Of a DNA stretch of 64,000 bases, positions 44,981 to 55,238 are shown piece after piece (positions within the stretch are counted from its first letter, which is position 1; the number at the start of each line of letters is the position of its first letter). Below the pieces are notes generated by a model. That model saw nothing but the letters and a program-made list of their open reading frames with translations. It had not been told where the DNA came from and did no database searches. The stretch comes from Adiantum capillus-veneris. Lineage: Eukaryota > Streptophyta > Polypodiopsida > Polypodiales > Pteridaceae. The translations under genes were made by a program, and so were the position numbers. The stretch lies in the NCBI GenBank assembly GCA_014529385.2, contig CM043967.1:127201182-127265181 (forward strand). The letters run 5' to 3'.

Positions 44981-46021
44981 TGTTGACAGGTCAACCTTTC
45001 AACAACGCTTCCACAAAGATTCCTCAAAGATTCTCTAAAGATTCCAAATAAAGATGCTGATGAAGTGATGAAGACGAAGATGGATGCTGTAATGTGAAGA
45101 TACAAGCTCATGGACATCATGAAATATCCCGTTATTATCATTTTGAGCCATTATGACCACTTTTGTAATGTTTACGGGAACTTCATATTTTAAGTCGGCA
45201 ACTGTATTTTGGCCAGAGATGCTTGTTGGATGAGCAAAGCCAGCTCATAGTGTTGTAATTAATCTCTATAGAAGCCTAGGGACAAATCAGGTCATTTTGG
45301 TCGGACATTAGGTTTTCTAAGGCTTAGTATACAAGCAAAAACCTAAAGCTTTGTAAAAGGACTTCTAATAAACTGATCTTCTGTGTCGTTGGGAGACTAC
45401 GAGAGAGTGAGAGAGAGAGTGTGTGTGCTACAGGAGCTACGGTGGTCGGAATCGCAAACGGAGAGCAGCAATGTGTTGTCCATGAGGAGATGCTTACATC
45501 ACGCGCGTTCTTCTGTGTTTTGGCAGATTCACCCGCGAGCTACTTTTGGAGTTTCGGTGAGTAACTATTGTCCGTTTTTGCATTTCAGCATATCCACGCG
45601 ATCAGAGCGAGTAGAGCTACACATTAGGCACTTTAGTTTTGGAAACATCAACCTACAAAAACCGGCGAGACATCCTATGCGTTTTCTGCACAGAGGGTAT
45701 TGGGTAGGTTTTTTTAGTCACGGACTTTAGGGAGAGTGGCCTATTGGTGTTGATAGAATATCCCTCAAGTTTCGTAATGTTTCGAGAACGTCTAATGGGA
45801 TTTTGGCTTGCGGTAGCATCATAGGAGACTCTCACACTCACAGAACCGATGGCATGTAGATTTGATATCTCTGTAGGAAGTAGTCATTAGTCGGTGGAGT
45901 AGAGGTTGACACACTTTACTTGCTTCCACGCGCCTGCGGGTCGAGCTTCGTCGTCAATTGACAATATATGTCAGGTGAGTTCTCGCTGTGGTGACGTCCG
46001 TCGTGGCGTATCCGTCCAACA
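44981..46021 (+). repeat. 5' LTR
   Basis: It starts TGTTGACAGGTCAAC and ends CCGTCCAACA. A TATA-like TATTTTAA lies at 45,186-45,193 and AATAAA at 45,367-45,372, which puts the transcript end near 45,395 and gives a long U5. Position 45,668 carries AGACATCCTATGCGT, one half of the palindrome found in the leader. Confidence 0.9.
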
Positions 46022-46022
46022 T

Positions 46023-46040
46023 TGGCGCCATTGCCGGGGA
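46023..46040 (+). promoter_or_regulatory. Primer binding site for tRNA-Asp
   Basis: TGGCGCCATTGCCGGGGA matches the complement of the 3' end of plant tRNA-Asp at 17 of 18 positions and starts two bases after the 5' LTR. Confidence 0.85.
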
Positions 46041-46522
46041 TGAGGGCCCTAAGTAGGTGACCGAGACTAGTCCTTGAGGATAGAGGTCCCTCTGGCTTGC
46101 TAGAGTACTATTTTACATTTAGATAGGATCAGAGGGTGGTGGACTCTCTAGGTCTTAGGAGGAGTTTAGAGAGCATGTGGCTAGCCTGGATCCTTCGTCT
46201 TAGGTAGTATTAGGTAGTAGTAGGTTGGGGTGTAGAGAGTAGGAGTTGGAGTGGTAGATGTGGTGGTAGGTTGACTTGAGAGTCTGTGTGAGGCTACGAA
46301 GCAACCAAGACATCAAAATCACCATCTCACATTGATGAGTAGGAGTAGGGTAAGTAGGATATCTTGATTGCTCATCTAGAGTACTTTATGCATGTATTAT
46401 TTGCTGTTAGGCTCATCAGAGAAGTGGAAAACGCTAAGTAGGAAAGACGATAAATTGTGTTTGGAAGCTGATTTAAAGTCCAAAAGTTTCTGTGACTACT
46501 GCCAGACAAAAATTGCATTTTA

Positions 46523-48368
46523 AGACAGTAGCGCGTAGGATGTCTCCAGGGTACTTTTGGCAGGGAATTTGGGGAAACTGAGGTTACCAATGGGTTCAGA
46601 GGGTAGGTTTTACCCTCGCAACATATTGACTTGAGTGTTTTCCCCATTTTTGTTGACCAAAAGCCAAAATAAAGAGTCAAAAAACGTAAAATTTCAGAAA
46701 AGGCTTAAATTGAGTGATTTTTGCATGTTTTTGCAATTGTGAAGCATACTTGCACTTGCTGAGAGAATAAGGAAGCATCAGGGACACTTCAGTCTCTGAA
46801 AAAATCAGCAGTAGACATCCTACGCGTAGGATGTCTACAAGGTGATCTGGGCACGTTTTTGAAAATCTGAGGTTACTAGTGTGTTTAGAAGGTAGGTTCT
46901 ACCCTATTTCACCTGGAAAGTGGAAATTTGACCAAATTTTGATAGATCAAAGCCAAAAGAAGAGAATTGCCAAACATCCTACCCAAATTGTGTCTAAGGC
47001 CTAATTTTGAGACCAAACCATAGAATGACTCCATAGGCATGTTCTAAATGTTGTATTGAGTGCATGTGATCAATTTCATCTCATTTAGGTCAGTGAAAGG
47101 AAGATTGAACAGACTTTAGCATTTTTGACTGAAAAAGGCAAGAATAGCTAGTTTGGGGTCTTTTGACATCCAAACTCAAATCTAAGCATACCAGTGGGTT
47201 GCTGAAGACTAGGGGAATCTTTGGTCCAAGTTTGGGTTCATTCTGAGAAAAAAGACATCCTACGCGTAGGATGTCTACTGCATGATTCTGAGACCAAAAT
47301 TCTCCTGTGACCATACCATGCTGTCAATATAGCCTTAGATAAGCCTTCTAGGCAAATTTGGTCCAATTCAGAGTTGATTTGACTTGGGAATTCATCAAAA
47401 CAAACATCAGGATTTTGGAACAGATTCTTGATCATTTGACCAACCTATAGGTGTCAGAATCAAAAAGTAAAAATAGCTGTGAGTTTGGCACATCAAGGGA
47501 AAGCTACAATGCAAGTTTGAGCTGAAACGGAGTAAAAAGACATCCTACGCGTAGGATGTCTCCAGGGTCATAAAGTGGTCAAAATTCTAATGTAGCCATA
47601 TAGGGAGGTTCTAAGTGTCTCAAGGATTCCAGAACTTTTTTCAAAAGTGAATTTGGACCTTGTTTGGCCTATTTACCAAGCAAAGACAAGAATTGTCAGA
47701 CATCCTACTCTTGGAGTGCACTAGAAGCTTATGCAGCCCAAATCTTGACCTATTGGCATCCAAATTCAAATCTAAGCATACCATTGGGTTGCTGAGCCCT
47801 ATGAGAATCTTGAGATCAAGTTTGGACAAAATCTGAGTAGTTAGACATCCTACGTGTAGAATGTCTCCAGCTTGATTTAGGACTCCAAAACAACCTATGA
47901 GCACCACTGTGATCAACACATCAAGGAGAAGCTGGGGTGAAAATTTCAAGTCATTCTGAGCAAAAAGACATCCTACGCGTAGGATGTCTCAAGGCCATTG
48001 TTAGGTCCAAATGAAATTCTGATCATACCATTGTGTTGCTGGACTTAAGGGGAGTCTCTGGACCTAATTTTGTTAAATTCTGAGCATATAGACATCCTAC
48101 GTGTAGGATGTCTCCCCGGGTAGGTCACGTAATAAAAATGTAACCTATCACGTGAGTTCAACAGAAGGGTATTTAAAGTTCTTGAAACTTACATAAATAT
48201 ATATACAGAAGGGCATTATTTTTTCAAATTTGAAAAAAACTTACAGATTTTAAAAGAAAAGGATACATTATATTCTTAACAAAATTTACAGATAAGGGGT
48301 TTTACAAGCATGTCTTGAACGCACGTGATATGATAGTTTTACACATAGTGAACCCCCCGAGGATGTCT
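46523..48368 (+). repeat. Leader array of 24-bp palindromes
   Basis: The unit is AGACATCCTACG followed at once by its reverse complement CGTAGGATGTCT. Perfect copies lie at 46,813-46,836 (extended to 28 bp), 47,253-47,276, 47,538-47,561 and 47,966-47,989. Near-perfect copies lie at 48,090-48,113 (one change) and 47,843-47,866 (two changes). Degenerate or half copies lie at 46,523-46,545, 46,973-46,995, 47,698-47,721 and 48,359-48,368. Spacings cluster near 125-160 and 280-290 bp. Neighbouring phrases such as TCTAAGCATACCA and GGGTTGCTGA also recur, so this is a diverged tandem repeat whose best-kept part is the palindrome. Confidence 0.9.
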
Positions 48369-48399
48369 CTAGGCCAGAGGGTCCAACTGTAATTTTGAC

Positions 48400-49150
48400 C
48401 ATACAGGGGTGTTCACAGTGTCACAGAGATCCCAAATCTTCTTTCAAAATTGAATTTGGACTCATTTTGACCATTCTAAACTGCAATTCACTGTTTTGGC
48501 CATAACTTTCACAAACGGTATCGGATTGGAAAAGTTTTTATATCAAAACGTAGCTTGAGAGAAACACTACAGATCTTAGAACAGAACTTGAACTAAATTC
48601 ATGCCAACGGCAATCATTTAGTTCAACTTTGAAAAAAACGTCGTTTAAGGCCTCAAAATGCATCCGGAAGCCAGGGGTGTCTAAAACCGACAGTTCGAAA
48701 GAATTGTGAGAAAACGGTCACGGTTTTTGAAGACTGCTAAGTTAGCAGATTGAAATTATCTTTTGGGAAAACCATTGGTCACCCGCGGAAAGGTGTAAAA
48801 GTTAACTACGGCCTAGTGTACGTCCATACACAAATCTGGTAGCAGTAAGACCATACACAAGGACTCTTGATTTTGCAACAACAGTCGCAAGTTTTGGAGA
48901 ACTTTAACACAAGATTTTTGCTAGCAAATCACTGCCACTTGTGCATAATTCTCTTGTGCTAGCTTAAGTTTAGTTCAGCTAAAAGAGAACTTGAAAGTCA
49001 CTTCCGAGCTCAAGGAACAAGTTTGGCCGTCAAAGGTACATCAAGAATTTTTGCATTCATTGTGAAAAAGTTTGCCAGCTAAATAGAGTTTTTTAGATTG
49101 TGTGCTAAAGTGAACACAGGTTAGCTCGAATCAAGAATCGCTACAAAGGG
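48400..49150. other. Untranslated leader, no gene recognised
   Basis: The sequence lacks long frames. It contains phrases common in plant retroelement leaders, for example GGCCATAACTTTCACAAACG near 48,499. Confidence 0.4.
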
Positions 49151-49154
49151 AGCA

Positions 49155-49177
49155 GTTGTTGTAGTATAGTGGTAAGT
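49155..49177 (+). other. Copy of the 5' half of tRNA-Asp
   Basis: Starting at 49,155, 22 of 23 bases match the 5' end of plant tRNA-Asp(GTC) as I know it; the core is TTGTAGTATAGTGGTAAGT. The match then fades, although TATCACA sits in register with the anticodon loop TGTCACG. It includes a pol III A-box-like segment. The T-arm and acceptor 3' strand are not preserved, so this is not a functional tRNA gene. Confidence 0.65.
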
Positions 49178-49193
49178 TGCATAACTTATCACA

Positions 49194-49586
49194 GTGCTTC
49201 CACTAGATCGAGGCCTGCTAAAAAGCTCTAGGCAAAGCAAGCAGCCAGACAAGTCAGTATCAGCCTTGGCAAGTAAGGGAGCTAAGAAGTTCAAGCAATG
49301 TAAGCGAAGCCCAATTCAGAAAACTCAGAGATTAAGGCATCCACAAAAGCTGAAGGACCTCAAGCAAAAAAGACCGACACAAGGGTGCTAATAATTTTTA
49401 TTGGCATCGAGGCAAGCAATTAGAGCTATCACTGAACAGATACAACAAGGGAGTCAAGACGAAATCAATGGCGTCTCAAAGGAATTAGACCAGTCAAGAA
49501 GAAGCTTTAAGCACATCCACAGAAATTACAAGAGAGCAAATTTGGATCTATCTGATTGGATACTACAAAGGACTTCCATGCTATGA
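49194..49586 (+). CDS. Fragmented 5' part of the gag-like region
   Basis: Two short frames in different phases (49,194-49,391, basic and Lys/Gln-rich; 49,401-49,586, polar and helical) precede the main gag-like frame. No start codon is clearly preferred and the phases do not join, so one or more frameshifts are likely. No domain was recognised. Confidence 0.35.
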
Positions 49587-50373
49587 GGATGTCAATCGGA
49601 ATTTGTACATCAAGACAAAGAAAGAAATAGAGGAAACTTGGACATCTCAATATGTGGAAGTTGAAACAACGAAAAATGTACTACACCCACATCCAGATTT
49701 CATGGAAGACTGTCTGGGATCAATTTACATGAGGCACGGAAAATACATCGACAATGAGATAGAAATGTTGTACAAAGATCAACTTACAAAACTCTACGCA
49801 TATCCTCCAAGTATTTTTCTGTACAAAGCACAAGATGGAAAATGGAAAATTGGTACCCTCTATGGAGACGAAGACGGTCGATACTACAGGGCTGTCACAA
49901 GTCAGGAAGTTCCTGTAGAAAACAATCATTACTTTACAGCAGAAGCGTTTGGCTCAAGAGGAGAAAAATACATGTCCAAAGGTGGTAATGTATACCATCT
50001 CATCATGGGTTTACCTCTAACTACGCACTTGGAAGAATTGACACCTATAGCTGTCACTACACAAATGAGTGACACACCACATGACACACAACAAGGCACA
50101 ACACAAGACACCACATGGAAAGACACGGCACAAGTCTCGTGCACCACACTAACACAAGACAAAGCACAAACACACCAAATTGCACAAATAGGGAATACGC
50201 CAGAAGTACCAGCTATGAAGATAGCACAACTTCAAAAAGAACTAGATAGGTCTCAAGAGCTACTTAACAGAGCCCAACAAGTCATATCATCAGGCATTGA
50301 ACAGATGCCAAGCTTAGATATGAAACCCTCTCGGATGGGAGAGACCCTATATCTTCAAGAGTGGGATAAATAA
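49531..50373 (+). CDS. Gag-like frame 1, unassigned
   Basis: The open frame extends upstream of the first candidate start at 49,603 and includes IWIYLIGYYKGLPCYED near 49,540-49,590. The first ~170 residues look globular (YPPSIFLYKAQDGKWKIGTL, then YGDEDGRYYRAVTS). A Thr/Gln-rich linker follows and then a likely coiled coil (IAQLQKELDRSQELLNRAQQ). This order, globular part then linker then coiled coil and a zinc knuckle in the next frame, suits a gag-type structural protein. No database family is recognised. Confidence 0.45.
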   Translation, partial: REQIWIYLIGYYKGLPCYEDVNRNLYIKTKKEIEETWTSQYVEVETTKNVLHPHPDFMEDCLGSIYMRHGKYIDNEIEMLYKDQLTKLYAYPPSIFLYKAQDGKWKIGTLYGDEDGRYYRAVTSQEVPVENNHYFTAEAFGSRGEKYMSKGGNVYHLIMGLPLTTHLEELTPIAVTTQMSDTPHDTQQGTTQDTTWKDTAQVSCTTLTQDKAQTHQIAQIGNTPEVPAMKIAQLQKELDRSQELLNRAQQVISSGIEQMPSLDMKPSRMGETLYLQEWDK

Positions 50374-50393
50374 GTCTAGCTTTACAAGAAGCA

Positions 50394-51116
50394 GTGTCCT
50401 TTTCAGGAGCCCAAGTGGAATTTCAAGAAGCATTGGAAGATACCGAGCCGGAGGAGAGACCACTGGAAATTCACAATGCCCAATGTAAAAGGTCAGGTCA
50501 AGATGTCATTGTGGTCGACAAATACGATAGGCACTATGAAATAGCCGATGTGAAAAATATGGATGAGTTTAGCAATTGTGGGCAACCTGTAAGTCACATA
50601 CTTGGATCCCGTCCAAAAGCACCATCAAGGGAAACGGAAAACAAAGATTCGGTTCGATCTTCACCCTCGGTGCACAACTCGCCAAAATCAACTCGGAAAC
50701 ATAGCCCTAAGTCTATGCAGAAGCCCCACGTCAAAGACCACATACTGATGGAAGAATTAACATTACAGCTGCTAGAAAGCATGGATCGTGATTTGATTTT
50801 GTATGCAAGCAATAATGGAATCTATTTTCAGCTTCTCAAGGACAAGACGATGAGGGATAAAGAGACGAAGCCAGTGGATATACCTAAGTCAGTCGTAATC
50901 TATAGGTTCATGCATGCAAAGAAGAGGTCATACCTGTATCTAGATACCACAGGAAACCATTATCAGCAGTATTATGGAGAGCTGCCTCGTCCAAAGGGTG
51001 CACATGTTGAGATAACAACATATTGCAACGAATGTGCCATTGGTCATTTAGTGAAGGATTGCCCAACAAAGCTCTACATGGAAAAGAAGAAGCAACAAGC
51101 CAAAAGCAAAGTTTAG
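50394..51116 (+). CDS. Gag-like frame 2 with a zinc knuckle
   Basis: This frame lies 20 bases after the previous stop, in another phase. A Ser/Pro/Lys-rich segment is followed by a globular stretch (LQLLESMDRDLILYASNNG, then KRSYLYLDTTGNHYQQYYG). Near the C-terminus CNECAIGHLVKDC forms a C-x2-C-x3-H-x4-C knuckle, one residue shorter than the usual retroviral CCHC. A basic tail (KKKQQAKSKV) follows. This is the nucleocapsid-like end of gag. Confidence 0.55.
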   Translation: MSFSGAQVEFQEALEDTEPEERPLEIHNAQCKRSGQDVIVVDKYDRHYEIADVKNMDEFSNCGQPVSHILGSRPKAPSRETENKDSVRSSPSVHNSPKSTRKHSPKSMQKPHVKDHILMEELTLQLLESMDRDLILYASNNGIYFQLLKDKTMRDKETKPVDIPKSVVIYRFMHAKKRSYLYLDTTGNHYQQYYGELPRPKGAHVEITTYCNECAIGHLVKDCPTKLYMEKKKQQAKSKV

Positions 51117-51119
51117 ACA

Positions 51120-51515
51120 GTGACAACAAGGGAACGGAAGAAAGAATCCCCAACAAGATCTCCGGAAAAGAAGCAGATCTTGTCGCAGAGCACAAAAGAT
51201 AGGCTCAAGACACAGTTTCTTGAAGTCAAGGGTGTCAACGACATTATCATAGAGAATCAGGCTTTCAAAAAAGATCAATTGAATCAGCTGATTCAAGATC
51301 GTTTAAGGAACCTTAGTGAGGACAAGTCAAAGCATCCACAAGGTGATGAAGATGAAGCTCGCAGTTCAAGATTCGAGAGCAAAAGAAGCCAAGATTCTGA
51401 CGATAGTGAGATGACACAAGAAGAGGTGGAAGAGGTAACAAAAAATCTTAGTGCCACGTTGTCGTGCTGTGACACGTACATAGTCGGAACGCATGCTACA
51501 AGAGTTATCTTGTAA
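51120..51515 (+). CDS. Charged frame after the zinc-knuckle frame
   Basis: 131 residues, very rich in Lys, Glu, Ser and Asp (for example DEDEARSSRFESKRSQDSDD), beginning one codon after the preceding stop. It contains no recognised domain. It could be a gag tail or a separate small product. Confidence 0.3.
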   Translation: MTTRERKKESPTRSPEKKQILSQSTKDRLKTQFLEVKGVNDIIIENQAFKKDQLNQLIQDRLRNLSEDKSKHPQGDEDEARSSRFESKRSQDSDDSEMTQEEVEEVTKNLSATLSCCDTYIVGTHATRVIL

Positions 51516-53460
51516 CTTTTTAGATACATAGTTATATTTTCTATAATGTACATATGCATATTTAAGTATAATAATATGCTTTCTATCTCATCCTATTATT
51601 TATCTCAAGGGTAACGTATTCTTACTTTACCCCATCAGAAAATACTATGGGAAAAGCTTCAATAGCTCCGCCTCTTTAACTTGGGGCAAAAAGCATTGAT
51701 TCTTTATTTCTACTATCTCATTATCATCTCACACCCTAGCTAGATCCTATATTTAGGGTAAAATCCAATATATATATATTCTATGTATTTTTCATATTTT
51801 TCTTATATTTCTTTTTAAATAGCTACTAGGAGGGAATCAAATCCTAGTGGGACACTAGGTGGCATGATTTCAAAGATACACTTATTTTAATGCATTATTG
51901 CAAGCATGGTTACAAACCTTTGTCAAGGAGCAATGTCATGCTTTCATATGGCATGAGGTGTCCTTTGGAATCAAATGAAAGTCTAAGCTAAGGGGACCAC
52001 AGGAAGACTTTTGTTGCCAGAAATGGACCCCATTTTGTTGATTTTTTTACACAAGGTTCCAATCCGAATTGGAAAACTATTTTAAAATGAAAATCGTAGC
52101 TAATGAGCTGCATTTTTTGCCCATATTTTTACTTTTTTATTTGGACACGGTTGAGGAGATATGATCAAAATACTGGACCCCAGTCTGCCCACATCATGCA
52201 GGGACAGCTCATTTTCAACTTTTCCAATTTCTGTTCACACTGGCTCTTCTCTTCTTGTGTAAACCCTTGGGGGTTACCTTCACCTATAAAAGGGGACCTC
52301 TTATTCCTTGAAAAGGAACTCAAGCATTCAAGCCATTGATGAGAGGAATTCATGAGGGAGGGAGTAGTAATGCCAAATTGTACTTAGTCAGTAACATAAG
52401 CCTAAGCCTACACTTTCTCCTAGAAGGAGACTAGCCATTCTTGCAACAAGCTAACCTTGGAAGATCAACTCTAATCAAAGAAGGTCTTGCAAGCACTTGG
52501 TGTATCAATCAAAGTGGAATTATCCACTCTTCTTCTCTCTCCATCAATAATGGTACCGAAGGGTTTGTCAAGTAAGATGTGTTCTACATTGATGTTTTCT
52601 TGATTTCTTGTTGTTTTCTTTTTCATCTCTAATCCTACATCTATCTATCTATCTATCTATCTATATATATATATATAGCTAATCTCATCTCCTTAACCAA
52701 ACCTATCTCTCTCACTCTTAGTAATTCATCCTCTCTACAAATTTTAGGTTCTCTTTGCTACAGGTACATCTCTCCCCGCAATATCCTTATTGCCTACGTG
52801 CAAGAATAGGGCTTGGGAGGGAAACTTCTCATCTCTTCACTTCTCTCATATCTACATTTCTCACATACTATCCTAGATGAATAACCCACATGATGATAAT
52901 TTCTATCGCTTTCACTCTGTACGATCTATTAGAATTAACGTATGGATTAGCCGTAAAATAGACTTTCAACAACGTATAGTGTTTCTCTTTGGCCCAGAAA
53001 GGATCAATGAAATACTTCTTTCACCGGATCCCATCATACTACCTCTTATAGACTATAACTTTTCTTTTGATGTTAGCGTAGTTATCTTGCTATGAACTAA
53101 GAGGATTTGTATACACAATTAATCCCCATCACTAGACAAAACATATATATTTGGTCAGCCAAGATTGAATGCCATTAACTCATCTATTAACCCTTTCATA
53201 CTACCCATGATACGATATGAGCATAGCCTTGATGTTTTCATCTTTGTGTTGTTTTGACACTCTCTTTTGTGTTCTTTCTTTGTGTGTGTGAGTGCAAGAG
53301 AGAAAGAGTGGGTCTTCTTTGACTGCACTTCTTTCCAAACCCTAGTCTTCATGGCATCTATGGTTTAACTCCTTCATATAGTTTTTGTTAAGTTCTCTCA
53401 CAAACTCTCACAGCCATAAGCCCGGTGCTTTCCTGGCAAGACCGCAAATTTCTCGACAAC
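51516..53460. other. Non-coding gap inside the retrotransposon, with a TATA-like box
   Basis: No protein family was recognised over almost 2 kb, the place where pol would be expected to continue from gag. CACCTATAAAAGGGGACC at about 52,280 is a good TATA-box match, and (TCTA)n/(TA)n lies at about 52,640-52,678. The stretch may be an inserted LTR-like sequence replacing pol, but no boundaries were found. Confidence 0.4.
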
Positions 53461-53467
53461 ATCACAA

Positions 53468-54196
53468 GTGGAAGACATGCAAATAGAATCAATGAATGAA
53501 GCTGAAAGTCTACCAAATAAATTCTCTACTGTGGAGTCTTCATTGGTGATTGAACAAATCAAAGAGTATGAGAAGCTAAAAGAAGATGTAACTGAAGACA
53601 TAGAATTCACAGGAGAACAAGAAATGAATGAGTCCAAGATTGACTACCAAGGACAAGCAATACAGGATATGAATGAATATTTTTGAGAAGAGACTCTACA
53701 AAAACCCATGGAACAATGGAAACCAAAGGCCACGGTGACCATTGCATCAGAAGAAGAGAGTCAACCTCAACATCTTGCTACACAAGCTTCAAAACATTTC
53801 CAAGAAGAAAAGTCACCATTGAATGACCTTCAAGTGCTAGAAGAAGTAAATAGTGACAGAGAGCTTCTGAAATCAAGAATCAAGGCGTCACAGTCAGAAA
53901 CTAGCAATGAAAACCAACAAGCAGCTACAACAGAAGATAGTAAGCACTTGGGACATGCTACAACCAGTCAAATGACAAATAAGTTCAACATACAAGAGGA
54001 TGACAAAGCCTTCAAGGCACAAAAGTCCAAGAAAAGTACCGAAAGCAATGAGGACATTAGCTACTTGGCAGCCAACAAGAAGATCAAATTCTCGTTGGAT
54101 GTGTATGAGAAACTGAAATTCAACTTTACAGCAGAGATAGATTGCACTGCCACGACTAATGTCATGTCATGTCTTATGGGCTGTGGTTACTTCTAG
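53468..54196 (+). CDS. Acidic linker frames leading into a retropepsin-like N-terminus
   Basis: Two frames (53,468-53,686 and 53,708-54,196) are rich in Glu, Gln, Ser and Lys. The end of the second, KFNFTAEIDCTATTNVMS, resembles the start of an LTR-retrotransposon aspartic protease, where D-[ST]-G-A-[ST]-x-N is expected. Here the catalytic triplet reads DCT (Asp codon at 54,140-54,142), so the conserved glycine is lost. A stop follows nine codons after NVMS, and the rest of the domain is in another frame. Confidence 0.5.
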
Positions 54197-54468
54197 GTAA
54201 GCCAAAACTGTATGAAATTCAGGTACAGGTTCCTATATCACATGGAATAGGTGTCACAAGTTTAGGGATTGCAGAAGCTACCCTTAAACTACGGTCAAAG
54301 GTAATCAAAGACAAATTTCTAGTGGTGGATTCCTCCAAAATGAGTACACATTTGATTTTGTCCAAGCTATGGGCAAAAACACGATGGTCATCACGACTAG
54401 CTCTCAAGAAAGCCAGCCTACTACTGCTCCAAGATTATCGGCTGTCGACAAAGGCAAAGCCAAAATGA
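54193..54468 (+). pseudogene. C-terminal half of the decayed retropepsin-like domain
   Basis: In a shifted frame, GKPKLYEIQVQVPISHGIG leads to LGIAEATLKLRSKVIKDKF and LVVDSSKMSTHLILSKLW. The last part parallels the protease flap-to-C-terminal motif (FxVxDxxxxxxLILGxPW). With the lost glycine and the frameshift the enzyme is not expected to be active. Confidence 0.5.
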
Positions 54469-55223
54469 TCCCACAAAAGCAGCCCCTTAAATCAGAGTCT
54501 TCAATCCAGCCCCAAAAAGTTCAAGACAGAGCTTCGACATCAACTAACCACATGCTTCCACATGAAAGACAGACTCCAAAGAAAATCTTTCAACCGAAAT
54601 ACCCTACACTGCGAGATCACAGCCGCCAAAGGTTTTCAAAGGTCTACATTAAAGCTGAAGAAATAAAGGTCAAGGACCCAATATGGGTAAATGATCCTAG
54701 CCAATTGAAGAAAGATAAACACATGGGATGGATAGCTTCCCACTACAGCTTAGCAGAGCAAGGCTATTATGAGGGTCAAAAGAAACTTTGGTTACGAAAA
54801 CCACAAACCTCGGCTTATGCGGTGGATAAAGGTTTCAAAAAGCGTCCCCAAAAGCAACAAAACTCATATTTATATCGCCAAAGGAAACCAACCAACAAGG
54901 GTCGCCAAAGGTATGCAGGAAATTTCAAATCCAGCTGGCCTTCATACCAACATAGGACTTCATCAATAAATAATCCCAAAAATGGCACTCTTGTACATCT
55001 CAATATGACATCAGAAACATCATGGGAAGTGCCATCTACAATTCTTCAAGCACAAGGTTACTATCAAGGAAATCGGAGAATCTGGCTACCAAAGATGCCA
55101 GGTAAATATTCTTCAATCAGACGACTTCAGCTTGAAGATAATTGCAATTTCACGGAAGGCAAAACCAAGAACAATGTCACACTCAAGGCAAAGGATATCT
55201 GCAAAGACATTCTAATCACATGA
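54369..55223 (+). CDS. Unassigned frame with two GYYxG..W motifs
   Basis: This frame overlaps the protease remnant in another phase and is 284 codons long. After a Ser/Gln/Pro-rich region come two similar segments ~100 residues apart: SLAEQGYYEGQKKLWLRKP (54,740-54,801) and LQAQGYYQGNRRIWLPKMP (55,045-55,101). A strongly basic stretch lies between them (KKRPQKQQNS, RKPTNKGRQR). No known domain is recognised. Confidence 0.4.
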   Translation: MGKNTMVITTSSQESQPTTAPRLSAVDKGKAKMIPQKQPLKSESSIQPQKVQDRASTSTNHMLPHERQTPKKIFQPKYPTLRDHSRQRFSKVYIKAEEIKVKDPIWVNDPSQLKKDKHMGWIASHYSLAEQGYYEGQKKLWLRKPQTSAYAVDKGFKKRPQKQQNSYLYRQRKPTNKGRQRYAGNFKSSWPSYQHRTSSINNPKNGTLVHLNMTSETSWEVPSTILQAQGYYQGNRRIWLPKMPGKYSSIRRLQLEDNCNFTEGKTKNNVTLKAKDICKDILIT

Positions 55224-55238
55224 TGCAGATACAAATGA

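Noticed and set aside
49155-49225. Functional tRNA-Asp gene
   Set aside because: Only the 5' half matches; the T-arm and 3' acceptor strand are not preserved, and the site lies within an LTR element.
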